From: Clostridium sp.
GTDB taxonomy: Bacteria > Bacillota > Clostridia > Clostridiales > Clostridiaceae
DNA: 56,728 nucleotides
NCBI RefSeq assembly: GCF_029258205.1
Contig: NZ_JARHZJ010000059.1
Location: 1 to 56,728 of the forward strand
Direction: 5' to 3'
In this document: piece after piece, positions 1 to 9,625 of the stretch
Layout: each line of letters starts with the position of its first letter
Position numbering within the stretch: the first letter of the stretch is position 1
Translations under genes and position numbers: made by a program
The notes under the pieces: model-generated
The model's database searches: none
The model's input: the letters and a program-made list of their open reading frames with translations, nothing else
What the model was told of the DNA's origin: nothing

Positions 1-38
1 TACCTTAAGTGGCGAGACCGTTATGAGGAGGTGTTTTA
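1..38 (+). promoter_or_regulatory. 3' end of the L21 leader and rplU ribosome site
   Basis: The window opens inside the untranslated leader of rplU. A short GC-richer stretch (GGCGAGACCG at about 11-20) precedes an AGGAGGTG ribosome site at 26-33. Clostridia and bacilli often carry a structured L21 leader bound by the ribosomal protein. Only its last bases are present here, so the fold cannot be judged. Confidence 0.4.
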
Positions 39-350
39 ATGTACGCAGTATTAACTACAGGAGGAAAACAATACAGAGTTCAAGAAGGAGACGTATTATT
101 CGTTGAAAAACTTAACGCTGAAGTTGACTCAACAGTTGAATTAACAGAAGTTCTTGCAGTTGCTAAAGACGGAGAAATAAAAGTTGGTGCACCAGTAGTT
201 GAGGGTGCTAAGGTTGTAGCAAAAGTATTAGCTCAAGGAAAAGCTAAGAAAGTTGTTGTATTCAAATACAAAAGAAAGAAAGACTACAGAAGAAAAAATG
301 GTCACAGACAACCTTACACTAAGATCGTTATCGAAAAGATCGAAGCTTAA
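39..350 (+). CDS. rplU: 50S ribosomal protein L21
   Basis: This 103-residue protein has the usual L21 length. It begins [18 protein letters not shown] and ends with the basic [17 protein letters not shown] stretch that binds 23S rRNA. It is a structural component of the large ribosomal subunit. The ATG follows an AGGAGGTG site by the normal spacing. It is the first gene of the conserved L21-Prp-L27 operon, ten bases ahead of prp. Identification is by the whole sequence pattern and the gene order. Confidence 0.97.
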
Positions 351-359
351 TTTTCTGAT

Positions 360-731
360 ATGATTAGAGTTAATTTTCAATCAAAAGAAGATAACATAAT
401 TTCCTTCACTATTAAAGGACACGCAATGGAATGCAGAGATGCTATTCTAGCTGGAGAGGCGTACGATATGATATGTAATTCCGTATCAGTATTATCTCAA
501 AGTGCAATCATTGGTTTAGATGAAGTTTTAAAACTTAATGTAAACTATGAAATGAGTGATGGATATTTAAAACTAGATCTGAATGGGTTTACTCAGGAAG
601 AAATAGTTGAAGCTCAAGTTTTACTTAAAACTTTTGAAATGAGCTTAGCGAGTCTAGTCCTAGGACTGGATAGCAGTTTAGGAAAGAAAACGCGTTGTAA
701 ATATATAGAGATAATAAAAGAGGAGGTGTAG
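360..731 (+). CDS. prp: ribosomal-processing cysteine protease Prp
   Basis: This 123-residue protein is the Prp (YsxB) protease, which removes the N-terminal extension of L27 in Firmicutes. The catalytic pair is visible as His21 in a GHA motif and Cys39 in the YDMICNSVS stretch, with Asp36 three residues before the cysteine. It lies between rplU and rpmA, the invariant arrangement. Its stop codon follows directly on the GAGGAGGTG ribosome site (721-729) used by rpmA, so the two are probably translationally coupled. No clear ribosome site of its own precedes the ATG. Confidence 0.93.
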   Translation: MIRVNFQSKEDNIISFTIKGHAMECRDAILAGEAYDMICNSVSVLSQSAIIGLDEVLKLNVNYEMSDGYLKLDLNGFTQEEIVEAQVLLKTFEMSLASLVLGLDSSLGKKTRCKYIEIIKEEV

Positions 732-734
732 ACT

Positions 735-1037
735 ATGTTAAAAATGAACCTTCAATTATTTGCACATAAAAAAGGGGTTGGTAGCTCAAAGAACGGTAGA
801 GATTCTGAAGCTAAAAGACTTGGTGTTAAATGTGCAGATGGACAATTCGTTCTTGCTGGAAACATCTTAGTAAGACAAAGAGGAACAAAGATTCATCCAG
901 GTGCTAACGTAGGTAAAGGTGGAGACGATACTTTATTCGCTAAGATCGATGGTGTTGTTAAATACGAAAGACTTGGAAGAGACAAGAAAAAAGCTTCTGT
1001 TTACCCAGTAAACGTAGAAGAAGTTATAGCTGAATAA
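735..1037 (+). CDS. rpmA: 50S ribosomal protein L27, Prp-cleaved form
   Basis: The 100-residue product is L27, whose N terminus reaches the peptidyl-transferase centre. It starts with the extension [10 protein letters not shown] followed by [14 protein letters not shown], the mature N terminus. The extension is the known Prp recognition sequence in Firmicutes, cleaved after LQLFA. The ribosome site GAGGAGGTG overlaps the end of prp. A strong terminator begins 15 bases after the stop, ending the operon. Confidence 0.97.
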   Translation: MLKMNLQLFAHKKGVGSSKNGRDSEAKRLGVKCADGQFVLAGNILVRQRGTKIHPGANVGKGGDDTLFAKIDGVVKYERLGRDKKKASVYPVNVEEVIAE

Positions 1038-1052
1038 TATATTTGGTTTTAT

Positions 1053-1083
1053 AAAAGCACCCTTACTTAGGGTGCTTTTTGAT
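1053..1083 (+). terminator. intrinsic terminator after rpmA
   Basis: A perfect 10-bp stem, AAAAGCACCC with GGGTGCTTTT, has a 7-base loop and ends in a T run. It closes the rplU-prp-rpmA operon. A TATAAT at 1155-1160 may be the -10 of a separate obgE promoter, but no good -35 is seen. Confidence 0.9.
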
Positions 1084-1204
1084 TAATAATAAAAAATTTT
1101 AACTATATGAGAACATAGCATTAAAAAAGCTGTGTTTTTATATTAAAGTAAGGTTATAATATACTAAAAAGGAACATTTTATAGAGAAAGCAAGGTGAAA
1201 AAAC

Positions 1205-2491
1205 ATGTTTATAGATAAAGCCAAGATATTTGTGAAATCTGGAGATGGTGGTCATGGTTCTGTTTCTTTTAGAAGAGAAAAATACGTTCCACTTGGTGGA
1301 CCAGATGGTGGAGATGGTGGAAAAGGTGGAGATGTTACTTTTGTAGTAGATCCAGGAATGACAACTCTTTTAGATTTCAAATATAAGAGAAAATTCGTAG
1401 CAGGTAGAGGACAAGATGGTCAAGGTTCTAAGTGTTATGGAAGAGATGGTGAAAATTTAACAATAAAGGTTCCAATGGGAACTATAATAAAAGATGCTGA
1501 AACTAACAAGGTAATGGCAGACCTTTCTCATATAGATGATACATATACAATCTGTAGAGGAGGAAAAGGTGGTAAGGGAAATTGTAAATTCTGTACACCT
1601 ACAAGACAGGCGCCAACTTTTGCTGAGCCAGGAATGCCAGGAGAAGAAAGATGGGTTATTTTAGAATTAAAACTATTAGCAGATGTAGGGCTTGTAGGAT
1701 TCCCTAACGTTGGTAAATCAACATTACTTTCAGTGGTGACTAAGGCTAAACCAAAGATAGCTAACTATCATTTCACAACTTTAAAACCTAATTTAGGAGT
1801 TGTTGCTGTACCAGGAATAGAGCCATTTGTTATGGCAGACATACCAGGTATTATAGAAGGAGCTTCAGAAGGGGTAGGTCTTGGATTAGACTTCTTAAGA
1901 CATATAGAAAGAACAAGACTTTTAATACATGTTGTTGATATTTCAGGAGTTGAAGGAAGAAATGCACTTGAAGACTTCAAGAAAATAAATGAAGAATTAA
2001 AAAACTATAGTGTTAAACTTTGGGATAGACCTCAAATAGTAGTAGCAAATAAATGCGATATGTTATTTGATGAAGAAGTTTTTGAAAACTTCAAAGCTGA
2101 AGTTAATAAAATGGGATTTGATAAGGTGTTTAAAATGTCAGCAGCTACTTCACAAGGAGTAGATGAAGTAATAAAAGAAGCAGCTAGAATGCTTAAAGAT
2201 ATTCCTATTACTGACTTAGAAATCCCAGAAGATGAAAGATTCATTCCAGAGGATAAGAAGTTTACATATACTATAAATCCAATAGAAGAAGATGGATTAA
2301 AGGTTTATGTAATAGAAGGTTCATTTGTAGACAGATTATTATTAGCTGTTAATGTAAATGATCCTGATTCATTAAGATACTTCCATAAAGTTCTTAATAA
2401 TAAAGGAATATTCCATGAATTAAGAGAAATGGGAATAAAAGATGGAGACATGGTAAGATTAAATGACTTTGAGTTTGAATACTTACTATAA
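1205..2491 (+). CDS. obgE: GTPase Obg
   Basis: This 428-residue protein is the essential ribosome-assembly GTPase Obg (CgtA). Residues 1-158 form the glycine-rich Obg fold. The G domain follows, with the P-loop GFPNVGKS at 165-172, a [12 protein letters not shown] switch II and an ANKCD specificity motif. The C-terminal Obg domain ends near residue 428. Obg binds the 50S subunit and ppGpp and links growth and sporulation in Firmicutes. It heads the obgE-yhbY-nadD-yqeK run, with 17 bases to yhbY. Confidence 0.97.
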   Translation: MFIDKAKIFVKSGDGGHGSVSFRREKYVPLGGPDGGDGGKGGDVTFVVDPGMTTLLDFKYKRKFVAGRGQDGQGSKCYGRDGENLTIKVPMGTIIKDAETNKVMADLSHIDDTYTICRGGKGGKGNCKFCTPTRQAPTFAEPGMPGEERWVILELKLLADVGLVGFPNVGKSTLLSVVTKAKPKIANYHFTTLKPNLGVVAVPGIEPFVMADIPGIIEGASEGVGLGLDFLRHIERTRLLIHVVDISGVEGRNALEDFKKINEELKNYSVKLWDRPQIVVANKCDMLFDEEVFENFKAEVNKMGFDKVFKMSAATSQGVDEVIKEAARMLKDIPITDLEIPEDERFIPEDKKFTYTINPIEEDGLKVYVIEGSFVDRLLLAVNVNDPDSLRYFHKVLNNKGIFHELREMGIKDGDMVRLNDFEFEYLL

Positions 2492-2508
2492 TTAATGGAG
2501 GATAAATA

Positions 2509-2811
2509 ATGATAACAACAAAACAAAGAGCATATTTAAGAGGATTAGGTGCTAAATTAACTCCTATATTTCAAATAGGGAAAAATGGAATAGAGGATAA
2601 CTTTTTAAAGCAAGTTGATGATGCTTTAGAAGCAAGGGAAATTTTAAAGATAAATGTTCTTGAAAATAGTGGATTAGAGACAAGAGAAGCTTCAAATTTC
2701 ATATGTGAAAGATTAGGATGTGAAGGTGTTCAATCTATAGGAAACAAAATAGTTCTTTATAGAGAATCAAAAAATAATCCTAAGATAGAATTACCTAAAA
2801 AAGGGAAATAA
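2509..2811 (+). CDS. yhbY: CRM-domain RNA-binding protein YhbY
   Basis: The 100-residue product is a single CRM (YhbY) domain, recognisable from TTKQRAYLRGLGAKLTPIFQIGK with its GxxG-like loop and the LKINVLEN core. The family associates with pre-50S ribosomal particles. It follows obgE and precedes nadD by one base, as in many Firmicutes. An AATGGAGGA ribosome site precedes the ATG. Confidence 0.93.
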   Translation: MITTKQRAYLRGLGAKLTPIFQIGKNGIEDNFLKQVDDALEAREILKINVLENSGLETREASNFICERLGCEGVQSIGNKIVLYRESKNNPKIELPKKGK

Positions 2812-2812
2812 T

Positions 2813-3421
2813 ATGAAAAAAATAGGAGTATTCGGTGGAACTTTTGACCCAATACACATAGGTCATATTTATATAGCTTATGAAGCCTATAAAATATTAG
2901 AACTAGACGAAGTTATATTTATGCCAGCAGGTAATCCACCTCATAAGAAGTGGAAAGATGTAACTGATGAAATAATTAGATATGAAATGGTAAAAAAAGC
3001 TATAGAGCCATATAGCTTTTTTTCCATAAATAACTATGAAATAGAGAAAAAAGGATTGAGCTTTACTTATGAAACTTTAAGATATTTACATCAAAGTTTT
3101 GAAGAAGTAGAGCTCTATTTCATAACCGGAGCAGATTGTCTTATAAATCTAAATTCATGGAAAAATATAAATGAAATTTTTAAATTTAGTAATTTAGTAG
3201 TTTTTAATAGACCTGGATTTGATAAAATAGATTTATTAAAGAGGAAAGAAGAGTTCGATAAAGAATATTATACTAATATAGTATATTTAGATTTACTTAA
3301 TATAGAAATAAGTTCTACACTTATAAGACAAAGAGTTAGAAATTCTTTAGAGGTTAAATTCTTTTTGCCACCAGGTGTAGTGGATATAATAAATAAATAT
3401 AATTTATATAGGAGAGAGTAA
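2813..3421 (+). CDS. nadD: nicotinate-nucleotide adenylyltransferase
   Basis: This 202-residue enzyme makes deamido-NAD from nicotinate mononucleotide and ATP, a late step of NAD synthesis. The nucleotidyltransferase motif GGTFDPIHIGH lies at residues 8-18, and the ISSTLIRQRV motif that binds ATP phosphates is near residue 165. The length is normal. It starts one base after the yhbY stop and ends two bases before yqeK, so the genes are one transcript. Confidence 0.96.
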   Translation: MKKIGVFGGTFDPIHIGHIYIAYEAYKILELDEVIFMPAGNPPHKKWKDVTDEIIRYEMVKKAIEPYSFFSINNYEIEKKGLSFTYETLRYLHQSFEEVELYFITGADCLINLNSWKNINEIFKFSNLVVFNRPGFDKIDLLKRKEEFDKEYYTNIVYLDLLNIEISSTLIRQRVRNSLEVKFFLPPGVVDIINKYNLYRRE

Positions 3422-3423
3422 CT

Positions 3424-3996
3424 ATGTGGTCATTAGAGGAAATAAATAAATATGTTAAAGAGACTATTAAGGGAAGTAGGTACTCACATACTTTAGGGGT
3501 GGTTGAAACTGCTAAAGAACTTGCTAAAATAAATGGTGAAAACATACAAAAGGCAGAATTAGCTGCGTTAATTCATGATGTAGCAAAATATATTCCTGTA
3601 GATGAACAAGTGAAAATATTAGAAGAGCATGGTTATGAACTAGATGAAGTAACCTTAAAATCACCTCAAGTTTTACATGGATTTGTTGGTGCTATAGTAG
3701 CAAGAGAAAAATTTGGAATAGAAGATGAAATGGTTTTAGATGCTGTAAAATATCATACTTTAGCAAAGAAAAATATGAGTACTTTAGAAAAAATAATATA
3801 TATAGCTGACTATATTGAACCAGGTAGAGATTTTCCGGGGATTGAAGAGTTAAGAGCAATAACAAGAGAGGATTTAGACAAAGGAGTATTAAGAGGGTTA
3901 GAAAATACAATTTTATTTGTAATAAAGCAAGGTAATTTAATACACCCTTTAACTATAGAAGCAAGAAATTTTTTAATAATGCAAAAAAATAATTAA
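3424..3996 (+). CDS. yqeK: HD-domain protein YqeK, probable Ap4A hydrolase
   Basis: The 190-residue product has the HD-superfamily metal site: His in RYSHTLGV, the HDVAKY pair near residues 51-52, and later His residues in LHGFVGA and KYHTLAKK. YqeK proteins are symmetrical diadenosine tetraphosphate hydrolases in Gram-positives. It sits directly behind nadD, its usual place. The start follows GGAGAGAGTAACT. Confidence 0.9.
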   Translation: MWSLEEINKYVKETIKGSRYSHTLGVVETAKELAKINGENIQKAELAALIHDVAKYIPVDEQVKILEEHGYELDEVTLKSPQVLHGFVGAIVAREKFGIEDEMVLDAVKYHTLAKKNMSTLEKIIYIADYIEPGRDFPGIEELRAITREDLDKGVLRGLENTILFVIKQGNLIHPLTIEARNFLIMQKNN

Positions 3997-4014
3997 ATAA
4001 TTGGAGAGGATTAT

Positions 4015-5328
4015 ATGGGAAATGAAGAAAATAGATTTAAAAAAAGACAAGATAAGAAAAATAGCAATAAAAAAAGTATAGTAAAAAGAATAATTTTAGG
4101 TACTTTAGCTTTTATTCTTATTTTTTCAATAAGTGTTTTCGGATATTTTTATTTTAAATATGGTAGTTTTTTAGGGGAAGTTTTTAATATAGTTAAAGAT
4201 GTAAAACAGGATGTAATAAAGGTTGAAAAACCAATTAATGTACTTTTATTAGGAATGGATATTGGTGATACAAATGATGTGTCAAATAAAGATGCTAAAA
4301 GAACAGATACTATAATTTTAGCTAATTTTGATCCTATAACAAAAGAGGCTAATTTAATATCTATACCTAGGGATACTAGAGTTAAAATTGGAGGGAAGTC
4401 TCAAAAAATAAATTCTGCTTATCCAATTGGTGGAGAAAAGCTTGTTAAACAGCTTGTTAGTAATATATTAGGAGTTAAGGTTGATTATGTTGTTAAGGTT
4501 GATTATGAAGGCTTTAGAGGAATAATAGATGCTATAGGTGGAATTGACATGTATATAGATCAGGATATGAACTATGATGATCCAGGGCAGGATTTACACA
4601 TACATTTCAATAAAGGAGAAACTGTACATCTAGACGGTAAAAAAGCTGAAGAGTTTTTTAGATGGAGAAAAAATAATGATGGTACAGGATTAGCTAATGG
4701 GGATGTTGATAGAATAAAAAATCAACAAAAATTTATGAATGCTGTAATAGATAAAGTCTTATCAGTATCTACTATAACAAAGATAGATAGTATAGCAGAA
4801 ATTTTAAATAAAAATATAGAAACTAATATTCCTTTAGATGTTACTGTTGCATATGGACTTAAAGGTTTAGAATCTGATAAGAATAATATAAAAATGATGA
4901 CTTTACCTGGAGAAGGGAAATATGTTGGAAATATTTCTTATTATATTTCTGATGAAAAGGCTACTAAAGAATTAAAGAGTAAATTAAACAGTAGTAATTT
5001 AAGTGGAAGAAAAAATGTTATACCTAGTGCTGCTAGAGGAGATTTATCCATAAAAGTTTTAAATTGTACAAAAATAAATGGCTTAGCTGCAAATTTACAA
5101 AAACAATTAAATGAAAATGGATATGATAAAGTTGATGTTGGAAATGGAGATCAAAAGGAAAAATCAGAGATTTTGATAAAGGATGAAAGTTCTAGAGTTT
5201 TTATGGAAAATGATTTGAAGATAGAGAATATTAAAAAGGGAATTTCATCTAAGTATGATGGAAATGGAACTTATGATGTAATAATATTACTGGGAAAAGA
5301 CTATAAAAATTTCGGAGAGATGAAATGA
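4015..5328 (+). CDS. LytR-CpsA-Psr family cell-wall ligase
   Basis: This 437-residue membrane protein has a basic cytoplasmic N terminus, a transmembrane helix at about residues 25-48, then an extracellular LCP catalytic domain. Visible landmarks are LLLGMD, ISIPRDTRVKI and the FFRWRKNNDG stretch with conserved Arg residues. A smaller LytR_C-like domain (about 345-435) follows. LCP enzymes attach anionic polymers to peptidoglycan. The stop overlaps the next start as ATGA, so nothing separates it from the pseudouridine synthase; rsfS, often found here, is absent. Confidence 0.9.
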   Translation: MGNEENRFKKRQDKKNSNKKSIVKRIILGTLAFILIFSISVFGYFYFKYGSFLGEVFNIVKDVKQDVIKVEKPINVLLLGMDIGDTNDVSNKDAKRTDTIILANFDPITKEANLISIPRDTRVKIGGKSQKINSAYPIGGEKLVKQLVSNILGVKVDYVVKVDYEGFRGIIDAIGGIDMYIDQDMNYDDPGQDLHIHFNKGETVHLDGKKAEEFFRWRKNNDGTGLANGDVDRIKNQQKFMNAVIDKVLSVSTITKIDSIAEILNKNIETNIPLDVTVAYGLKGLESDKNNIKMMTLPGEGKYVGNISYYISDEKATKELKSKLNSSNLSGRKNVIPSAARGDLSIKVLNCTKINGLAANLQKQLNENGYDKVDVGNGDQKEKSEILIKDESSRVFMENDLKIENIKKGISSKYDGNGTYDVIILLGKDYKNFGEMK

Positions 5329-6221
5329 GTATTTTAGAAAGTAAAATAACTAAAGAGTATGATAAAAGAAAAATAAGAGAATTTTTAAAAGAAGAGTTAG
5401 GGTTATCTTCAAGATTAATAAGAAGTGCAGCCATTGATAAGAGGATTAAAGTAGATGGGGTTTCAGTAAAAATGAATTATATTGTTAAAACTGGTGAAGA
5501 GATAAAAATTGAGCTTTCAAAAAAGGAATCTCAAAATATTGAGCCAGAAAAAATGGAGTTAGAAATAGTTTATGAGGATACTGATATATTAGTTTTAAAT
5601 AAGAAGCCGTTTATGGTTGTGCATCCTACAAGAAGTCATCCTAAGGGAACTTTAGCTAATGGTATATTATATTACTTTAAAGAAAGTAATCAAGATTGTA
5701 TAGTTAGACTAGTTAGTAGATTAGATATGAACACTTCAGGACTTATAATAATAGGTAAAAATCAATATGCTCATATGGTTTTATCTAATGAAATGAAAAC
5801 TGATAAATTTCAAAAAAGATATTTAGCAATAGTTCATGGAAATTTAGAAGAAAAAGAAGGAACTATCAATAGACCTATTTATAGACCAGCAGAGGATACT
5901 ATAAAAAGAGTTATAGATGAAAGAGGTCAAGAGAGTATAACTCATTATAAGGTTATAGAAAGTTATAATGGTGCTGATTTAGTTGAATGTTTATTAGAAA
6001 CGGGAAGAACACATCAGATAAGAGTACACCTAAGTAGTTTAGGTCACCCTATATTTGGAGATTCTTTATATGGAACAGAGGATGAAGACTTTATATCAAG
6101 ACAGGCATTACATGCTTATGGATTAGATTTTTATAGTCCAAAGACAAAGAAGCCTTTAAGTTTAAGAGCAGATCTTCCAGAGGATATGAAAGAGTTAATA
6201 AATAAATTAAAAAACAAGTAG
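5325..6221 (+). CDS. RluA-family pseudouridine synthase
   Basis: This 298-residue enzyme has an N-terminal S4 RNA-binding domain (about 13-75) and an RluA/RluD catalytic domain. The catalytic Asp lies in VSRLDMNTSGLIII, with GRTHQIRVH and HPIFGDSLYG further on. It converts uridines in rRNA or tRNA to pseudouridine; the exact site cannot be told from sequence alone. Translation overlaps the LCP gene by four bases. The stop codon lies inside the shared terminator. Confidence 0.92.
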   Translation: MSILESKITKEYDKRKIREFLKEELGLSSRLIRSAAIDKRIKVDGVSVKMNYIVKTGEEIKIELSKKESQNIEPEKMELEIVYEDTDILVLNKKPFMVVHPTRSHPKGTLANGILYYFKESNQDCIVRLVSRLDMNTSGLIIIGKNQYAHMVLSNEMKTDKFQKRYLAIVHGNLEEKEGTINRPIYRPAEDTIKRVIDERGQESITHYKVIESYNGADLVECLLETGRTHQIRVHLSSLGHPIFGDSLYGTEDEDFISRQALHAYGLDFYSPKTKKPLSLRADLPEDMKELINKLKNK

Positions 6222-6253
6222 TTTTAAGCTATAGCTTAAAACTACTTGTTTTT
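6212..6253. terminator. bidirectional terminator between the pseudouridine synthase and dacF
   Basis: A near-perfect 19-bp stem (AAACAAGTAGTTTTAAGCT and its complement, 2-base gap) has a T run on one strand and an A run on the other. It lies between two convergent genes and contains the pseudouridine synthase stop codon. Confidence 0.88.
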
Positions 6254-7588
6254 TTAATTATAAAAATATGAATTACGTTTCTTTCTATTTCTTATTCTTT
6301 TTATAGTTGATATAAGCCTAATTATAAATAGTATTAAGATGATTAAAAATATTAATCCTATAACACCTAGAGCTATGTAAAATCCACTAAACCCCTTTAA
6401 CTTAAACATAAGTTTTTCAAACCTTGTATAAGTTATATCATTATTGTTTAAAAGATTTAAAGTTTTATAAGGCGTGTTTCCAATCATAAGTGTTCCAGTA
6501 AAAGAATTAGTATTCTTTAGTATGTCAGTACCTCTAGATATAGGTTTATTTGCTTTTACCGAAAAGTCTATGTTAAAAATTTTCTTTATCTCATCTGTAG
6601 ATAAATCTTTTATTTCAGAGTTTTTAAATGTTTTATAAATATCTTCAGGAGCTACTAGAGATACGGTATTTTTATCATCAATGTAATATTCTTTTACAAC
6701 ATCATCTTTAGAATATAATTTAACTAAAGAAAAATTATCAAAGCCATAATCTAAAAGATTTTTTGTATCTTCATAGTATTGATCCTTATTGTCGTAACCT
6801 AATAGAGTAAGGATTAATTTTTTATCTCCTCTTTTTGCTGCACAAGTAAATGTATGTCTTGATTTAGTTGTATATCCTGTTTTGTTACAAAAAATATCTT
6901 TATTATAGTATGGACTTGTTGAATGAATAAGTTGATTATTATTATTTGCCCATATAGGTTCTCCACTTACAACACTTTTAGGCATTTCATAAACTGTTTT
7001 TTCTGTAATCTCATCAATTATTGAATTTTTTGAAGCTGCATTCATTATTAGAGCTAGATCATAAGGCGTAGTCATATGATCTTCTTCAAAAAGTCCGCTA
7101 GCATTAACAAAGTGAGTACTATTAGCACCTAATTCATAAGCACGCTTATTCATAAGCTTTGCAAATTCTTCTTCAGAACCAGAAATATGTTCTGCTAAGG
7201 CTATAGCGGCATCATTAGCTGATTGTATTAATAATGCATTAAGTAATTCTTCTACTGTATATTTATCTCCTTCTTGAAGTCCAATTCGAGTTCCTTCAGC
7301 TAAAGGAGGATTTTTTCCTATAGTAACAACATCATTTAGTTTAGCTTTTTCTACTGTAAGTAAAGCTGTCATAGTTTTAGTAGTAGATGCAGGAGCGAGT
7401 TTTTCATTAGCATTTTTTTCAGCTAATACTTCCCCAGTAGTTCCATCCATAAGAACCATTCCTTCACCCTTAATTTCTGGTACATTACTTTCAGCAAATA
7501 CATTAGTACTTAAAATTAAAGAGAAGATAAAAGCTATAGATATTATAAAATTAAGTTTTATTTTTAAATTCTTAAACTTTATACTCAT
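6254..7588 (-). CDS. dacF: D-alanyl-D-alanine carboxypeptidase, DacF type
   Basis: This 444-residue penicillin-binding protein (peptidase S11) trims the terminal D-Ala of peptidoglycan stems. A signal peptide covers about residues 1-32 (cleavage near VFA-ES). The active-site motifs are S68-T-T-K71, S123-A-N and K236-T-G. A C-terminal hydrophobic helix at about 405-430 with a basic tail anchors it. The start follows TTTGGAGGCTCT. The gene is a single unit transcribed leftward, convergent with the pseudouridine synthase gene. Confidence 0.93.
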   Translation of the reverse strand: MSIKFKNLKIKLNFIISIAFIFSLILSTNVFAESNVPEIKGEGMVLMDGTTGEVLAEKNANEKLAPASTTKTMTALLTVEKAKLNDVVTIGKNPPLAEGTRIGLQEGDKYTVEELLNALLIQSANDAAIALAEHISGSEEEFAKLMNKRAYELGANSTHFVNASGLFEEDHMTTPYDLALIMNAASKNSIIDEITEKTVYEMPKSVVSGEPIWANNNNQLIHSTSPYYNKDIFCNKTGYTTKSRHTFTCAAKRGDKKLILTLLGYDNKDQYYEDTKNLLDYGFDNFSLVKLYSKDDVVKEYYIDDKNTVSLVAPEDIYKTFKNSEIKDLSTDEIKKIFNIDFSVKANKPISRGTDILKNTNSFTGTLMIGNTPYKTLNLLNNNDITYTRFEKLMFKLKGFSGFYIALGVIGLIFLIILILFIIRLISTIKRIRNRKKRNSYFYN

Positions 7589-7669
7589 AGAGCCTCCAAA
7601 ATTTTTTATTTTAATTTTAATAATTATTATAACAATAAAAGAGGATATTTTCTATAAATTTGTATTAAT

Positions 7670-7698
7670 ATGGTACTTAAAAATAAAGAAAATGTCAA
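7670..7698 (-). promoter_or_regulatory. sigma-A type promoter for dacF
   Basis: On the minus strand TTGACA (7693-7698) is followed after 17 bases by TACCAT (7670-7675), a reasonable vegetative promoter about 80 bases upstream of the dacF start. A nearer TTATAAT without a good -35 is an alternative. Confidence 0.4.
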
Positions 7699-7777
7699 TA
7701 ATCTTAAATAGTATGAGAACTTATTATTTTAAAATTTTATTTTTAATAAATTTATAATAAATGTATATGGAGGGATT

Positions 7778-8533
7778 ATGAAGAGAAAAGAAAAGATTAT
7801 AGGAAGTTTAATAATTGCTGTAATAGCTATTGGGTTTTTATTTATTGGTTACTCAAAGACAAATGATAAAAAAATAAGTGATAGTGATATGGAAAAGCTA
7901 TTTTTAAATTCCGAAGAATCAGAAGAGAATAATGAATTAGAAAGTAATACGGAAAAAGAATCAGGTTCAAAGAAAGAAGGTGAAAATAACAATAAAGTAG
8001 AAAAAGAGAATAGCATAGAAAGTGTAAAAGAAATTAGTGTAAGTGAAGAAAAAATAGTTGTAGAGATTAAAGGTGAGGTGAAAAAGCCTAATGTATATGA
8101 ATTAAAAAATGGAAGTAGAATTTATGAGCTTATAGAGGAAGCTGGAGGGCCAACTGATGAAGCAGATTTAAGTAATATAAATAGAGCATTATATTTAAGT
8201 GATGGACAATGTATAGTAATCAAAAATATAAATGATGCTGAAAGTGAAGAGGAAAGTTTAAAAGAAAGCTTAAATACTGAAAAACCTAATAGTAATTCTG
8301 CTAATTTATCTGAGGCAAAAAGCGAGAAAAGTGGAAGTTCAGTTATAAATATAAATACTGCGTCTAAAGAAACACTTATGACATTAAATGGAATAGGAGA
8401 AAGTAAGGCACAGGCTATAATAGATTATAGGGAAGAAAGCGGTGGATTTAAAAGTGTTGATGATATTACAAATGTAAGTGGTATAGGAGAAAAAACATTG
8501 GAGAAGATAAAAGATAAAATTTCTATAAAGTAA
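7778..8533 (+). CDS. comEA: ComEA-like DNA-binding protein
   Basis: This 251-residue protein has a membrane anchor at residues 8-25, an acidic low-complexity spacer (about 35-95), an SLBB-like domain (VEIKGEVKKPNVYEL onward) and a C-terminal double helix-hairpin-helix (INTASKETLMTLNGIGESKAQ). That order is typical of ComEA, the DNA receptor of the competence uptake machine. No comEC or other late competence gene is adjacent, so its role in uptake is inferred from family only. The ATG follows TATGGAGGGATT; a TATAAT at 7753-7758 would give a very short leader. Confidence 0.88.
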   Translation: MKRKEKIIGSLIIAVIAIGFLFIGYSKTNDKKISDSDMEKLFLNSEESEENNELESNTEKESGSKKEGENNNKVEKENSIESVKEISVSEEKIVVEIKGEVKKPNVYELKNGSRIYELIEEAGGPTDEADLSNINRALYLSDGQCIVIKNINDAESEEESLKESLNTEKPNSNSANLSEAKSEKSGSSVININTASKETLMTLNGIGESKAQAIIDYREESGGFKSVDDITNVSGIGEKTLEKIKDKISIK

Positions 8534-8577
8534 TATGATATAATTAATATTATTATTTAGAAAAGAGGTGGAGTTTT

Positions 8578-9609
8578 ATGATAGAAAAAAGATTAACTGA
8601 GCTATCAAAGACTTCTGGCTGAGCAGCCAAAATAGGGCCGGGGGCTCTTTCAGAAATTTTAAGTAAATTACCAAAGATGAATGATAAAAATTTAATTGTT
8701 GGAATAGATACATCTGATGATGCAGCAGTATATAAATTAAATGATGAAATGGCAACAATACAAACATTAGATTTCTTTACTCCAATAGTAGATGATCCAT
8801 ATACATTTGGACAGATAGCTGCAGCAAACTCATTAAGTGATGTTTATGCTATGGGAGGGAAACCTATAGTAGCATTAAATATAGTTGGTTTTCCTAATTG
8901 CTTAAATATAAATATATTAGGTGAAATACTAAGAGGGGGAGCAGATAAGGTTTTAGAATCTGGGGCTGTAGTAGTAGGAGGACATACAGTTCAAGATGAT
9001 GAACCTAAGTATGGTTTATCTGTTACAGGAATTGTACATCCAGATAAAGTTCTTAAGAACTATGGATCAGAGACAGGTGATATTTTAATATTAACTAAGC
9101 CAATTGGTATTGGTATAGTAAATACAGCTATTAAAGCTGGTATAGCTTCTAAGGAAGCTTATGAAAAAGCAGTAAAAGTAATGGTGTATTTAAATAAGTA
9201 TGCAGGTGAAATAATAACTGACTATAATATAACATCATGCACGGATATAACAGGATTTTCATTAATAGGTCATGCATATGAAATGGCAAAACCATCTAAA
9301 AAAACATTTAGAATCTTTAAAGATGCGATTCCATTTATTAAAGAAGCTAAAGAATATGCTATTATGGGATTAATACCAGCTGGTTGTTATGACAATAAAA
9401 GATATTTAGAAGGAAAATATCTTATGAATAATGTTGAAAGTTGGATGGAAGATATATTATTTGATCCTCAAACATCAGGTGGATTATTAATTAGTTGTAA
9501 AGAGAAAGATTACATAGACATACTAACTAAATTAGAAAAATTAGAGGTAGAAAGTGCTGTTATAGGACGTGTTGAGGAATTTAATGATGCATATATAGTA
9601 GTAGAGTAA
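8578..9609 (+). CDS. selD: selenide, water dikinase containing selenocysteine
   Basis: The enzyme makes selenophosphate from selenide and ATP. Translation from the ATG at 8578 (ribosome site AAAGAGGTGGAG) gives [14 protein letters not shown], then TGA at 8620-8622, then [13 protein letters not shown], in frame with the rest. In SelD this position is the catalytic Cys or Sec, so the TGA is read as Sec15 and the full protein has 343 residues. Starting at the first ATG downstream of the TGA (8677) would remove the active site. Later motifs [13 protein letters not shown] and DPQTSGGLL are intact. It heads the selD-selA-selB operon. Confidence 0.95.
8619..8653 (+). promoter_or_regulatory. putative bacterial SECIS element in selD
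   Basis: Directly at and after the TGA the mRNA can fold: CTGA (8619-8622) pairs with TCAG (8650-8653) and AGCC (8625-8628) pairs with GGCT (8643-8646), leaving a G-rich apical loop of 14 bases. Bacterial selenocysteine insertion needs a stem-loop just downstream of the UGA, bound by SelB. The pairing is seen in the sequence; its function is inferred. Confidence 0.6.
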
Positions 9610-9625
9610 TTTTTAGGAGGATAAC

